A stretch of DNA of 24,442 nucleotides. It comes from an uncultured Atopobium sp. GTDB lineage: Bacteria; Actinomycetota; Coriobacteriia; Coriobacteriales; Atopobiaceae. This document shows, piece after piece, positions 22,775 through 24,442 of the stretch; positions within the stretch are counted from its first letter, which is position 1, and the number at the start of each line of letters is the position of its first letter. The position numbers were made by a program, and so were the translations under genes. The stretch covers positions 1-24,442 of the forward strand of contig CALKTD010000030.1 in the NCBI GenBank assembly GCA_937997345.1. The letters are read 5' to 3'. The notes beneath the pieces are model-generated. The model had not been told where the DNA came from and made no database searches. It saw only the letters and a list, made by a program, of their open reading frames with translations.

Positions 22775-24442
22775 TTATTCATTTTCCTGTGGTTTTCTCA
22801 AGATTTTATATGCGTGGTGAATCTTCTGATTTCTTGAGAAGTCCTTCGGAATGCTCTCACTTGTTATGTCTTCAATGACAACGCCAGCCCGTTGGATTTT
22901 CTCGACATCTGGTTTAAAGGTGCGCAGGTTGCACGAGAAAATAGCAACGCCGCCACGAGTCAGAAGGCGAGAAATACCAATGATGAGCTCAGCATGATCT
23001 CTCTGGACATCAAATGAGCTTTGCTTCATGCGCGACGAGTTAGAGAAGGTAGGAACGTCGCAGAAGATGACGTTCCAACGGTTTTTGGTGTGACGCATCT
23101 TGGTAATCCAAGATAGGACGTCTGCCTGGACAAACTCGTGCTCCTCGCCGTCAAAACCGTTGCGCTTCATGTTGCGCTTGGCCCACTCAAGCGAAGGCTT
23201 GGAGAGGTCAACGGTTGTGGAGTGAAGTGCGCCACCATCTGCCGCGTAGCAGGTAGCGGTGCCTGTATAGGCAAACAGGTTGAGGAAACTCTTAGCAGGT
23301 CCGGCGCTTTTCATGAGCTCACGAATTTCTGCACGTGTATCGCGGTGATCTAGGAAGATTCCGCAGTCCAGCCTTGAGGCAAAGTTGACCTCAAAGAGCA
23401 GACCACCCTCATCGATGAGCAGCATTTCTTTTCTTGAGCTGTCTGCAGCGCTGCCTTCGTCAGAGTACTGAGAGCCACCCTTTGCACGCGTTCTTGTTCG
23501 TAGATTCACGTTTGAGCTGGGTACGCCTAGAATGCGAGGAGCCAAAGCTAGGACGTCTAGGAGGCGACGCTTTGCAAGGTCTGGATCAATCTCTTTAGAA
23601 GCAGCGTACTCAGAGATTTGCAGCCAGGTTGTTGGCTTTGTGGCGCCCTTGTAGATGTCAATGCTGACAGCATAATCGGGCAGGTCAGCGTCGTACACAC
23701 GGTAGCATGAGACGTCGTTTTTACGAGCCCATTTAGCGCGCTGCTTGGCCATCTTAGCAAGACGTGCAGCAAACTGATCAGACGCTGGCACCAGTACGCT
23801 TACCGGCTGGTTGTTAACCATGACAGTGGGACCTGCAGGAACCGAGGCTGACTCGGAGTTGCTTGCTGGTACATCAGACGAACCGGCCTCGACTTCCTCT
23901 GCGATTGCGGCAGGGTAGCAGCGCATGGTGGCAATGGAGTTGCCCACGTAGACGGAAAGTGTCTGCGATGGAGTTGCTCTGAGTACCGTATCGGTATTTG
24001 TATCGCTGGTTAGAAGCGTGCTTGCCTGTCCCGCAAAAAGTCCAAGTGTGGCGTAAGCAGAGACCTGAAGTGTAGGCTCCTCTTTGGTCCACGAGAGATC
24101 GGCAACAACGCCTGTGAAGTGCTCTGCATGTTTGAGCAGCTCAGAAGCTGGTAAAAATTGTACGTCCGCCTTAAGACCGCCTGCGCGAAGCGTATAAAGC
24201 ACAGCCTCCTTGGCCTTTGGGCGAGGGTCCACTGCATAGAGTGTGACTTGGCGCTCTTGGCCCTTCTCGGCACGTTCATCGGCCTCGGCAAGCAAATCCT
24301 GCCAGGCATCGTCATCGTGGCCAGCCCAACCCGTCATGCCCCAGCGAGCGCGCAAGATGCCCGGCGCTACGTCCAGCGCCATGCCCGCAGCCTCCTGCGC
24401 AAGCGCGCCTGCTCCCGGGAACAGCAGCGCCGGCAGCGGCGC
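22775..24442 (-). CDS. rlmL: RlmKL-type 23S rRNA methyltransferase (N-terminus beyond window)
   Basis: 555 residues are visible and the frame remains open to the right edge. The ATG at 24382 with AGGAGG before it looks like a start, but family sequence continues upstream (EAAG...MALDVAPGILRARWGMTGW matches the RlmL EAAMMATDRAPG region), so it is probably internal. The first domain corresponds to the RlmL (m2G2445) methyltransferase but lacks its key motifs. The C-terminal domain is RlmK-like (m7G2069): LFLDHRDTRAEIR-type sequence, FLNLFAYTGTATCYAA (SAM site), VDLSKPSLEWAKRN, and CDVPTFSNSSRM, where DPPTF is usual. The bound RNA, cofactor and reaction are by analogy with E. coli RlmL. The kup gene follows 115 bases downstream. 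Confidence 0.85.
   Translation of the reverse strand, partial: APLPALLFPGAGALAQEAAGMALDVAPGILRARWGMTGWAGHDDDAWQDLLAEADERAEKGQERQVTLYAVDPRPKAKEAVLYTLRAGGLKADVQFLPASELLKHAEHFTGVVADLSWTKEEPTLQVSAYATLGLFAGQASTLLTSDTNTDTVLRATPSQTLSVYVGNSIATMRCYPAAIAEEVEAGSSDVPASNSESASVPAGPTVMVNNQPVSVLVPASDQFAARLAKMAKQRAKWARKNDVSCYRVYDADLPDYAVSIDIYKGATKPTTWLQISEYAASKEIDPDLAKRRLLDVLALAPRILGVPSSNVNLRTRTRAKGGSQYSDEGSAADSSRKEMLLIDEGGLLFEVNFASRLDCGIFLDHRDTRAEIRELMKSAGPAKSFLNLFAYTGTATCYAADGGALHSTTVDLSKPSLEWAKRNMKRNGFDGEEHEFVQADVLSWITKMRHTKNRWNVIFCDVPTFSNSSRMKQSSFDVQRDHAELIIGISRLLTRGGVAIFSCNLRTFKPDVEKIQRAGVVIEDITSESIPKDFSRNQKIHHAYKILRKPQENE

Overview
The window looks like a chromosomal segment of a Gram-positive, moderate-GC actinobacterium, most probably a coriobacterium of the Atopobium/Lancefieldella/Olsenella type. 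The evidence is a Tad (Flp pilus) locus without an outer-membrane secretin, a CarD-like RNA-polymerase-binding protein, TTG/GTG starts behind strong Shine-Dalgarno (SD) sites, and the general style of the proteins. No rRNA gene is present, so the taxonomy is an inference. There are no insertion sequences, integrases or CRISPR arrays.

Layout. (1) 1-2945: the 3' part of a P-type Ca2+ ATPase gene (cut by the left edge), then rsgA and a terminator. (2) 2946-3301: a long non-coding leader with a good -10 box and three inverted repeats. The last repeat is a hairpin that would bury the SD of the first Tad gene. (3) 3302-12725: a tightly packed Tad pilus operon: SAF/CpaB-like protein, TadZ, TadA/CpaF, TadB, TadC, Flp pilin, an unknown membrane-anchored protein, a second pilin-like protein, TadE-like, a large TadG-like protein, a second TadE-like protein, a DUF192 protein and a small zinc-ribbon protein. 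Most junctions are 1-4 base or longer overlaps, implying coupled translation. This block is visibly more A+T rich and uses more AGA arginine codons than its neighbours. (4) 12781-14763: a DUF2207 membrane protein and terminator. (5) 14855-15745: a small XRE-type regulator with an inverted repeat upstream, convergent hairpins, tRNA-Phe(GAA) on the minus strand with a clear promoter, and a small minus-strand orphan protein. (6) 15826-18378: a tannase-like lipoprotein lacking the expected catalytic serine, followed by a membrane-anchored cyclophilin. (7) 18444-20240: a CarD-like regulator, an ACT-domain protein and a Cof-type HAD phosphatase, ending in a bidirectional terminator. (8) 20377-24442, minus strand: Kup potassium transporter and an RlmKL-type 23S rRNA methyltransferase cut by the right edge, whose first methyltransferase domain looks degenerate.

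How the parts work together. The Tad genes should form one inner machine: TadZ for polar placement, TadA as motor, TadB/TadC as platform, and Flp plus several pseudopilins as cargo. The CpaB-like, TadG-like and unknown anchored proteins would act outside the membrane. No prepilin peptidase is encoded here, so it must lie elsewhere. The most unusual candidates for a second look are the structured Tad leader RNA, the pseudo-tannase, the eroded RlmL domain, and the extended end of the Tad operon (Cys/His-bearing TadG-like protein, DUF192 and zinc ribbon overlapping by 143 bases).
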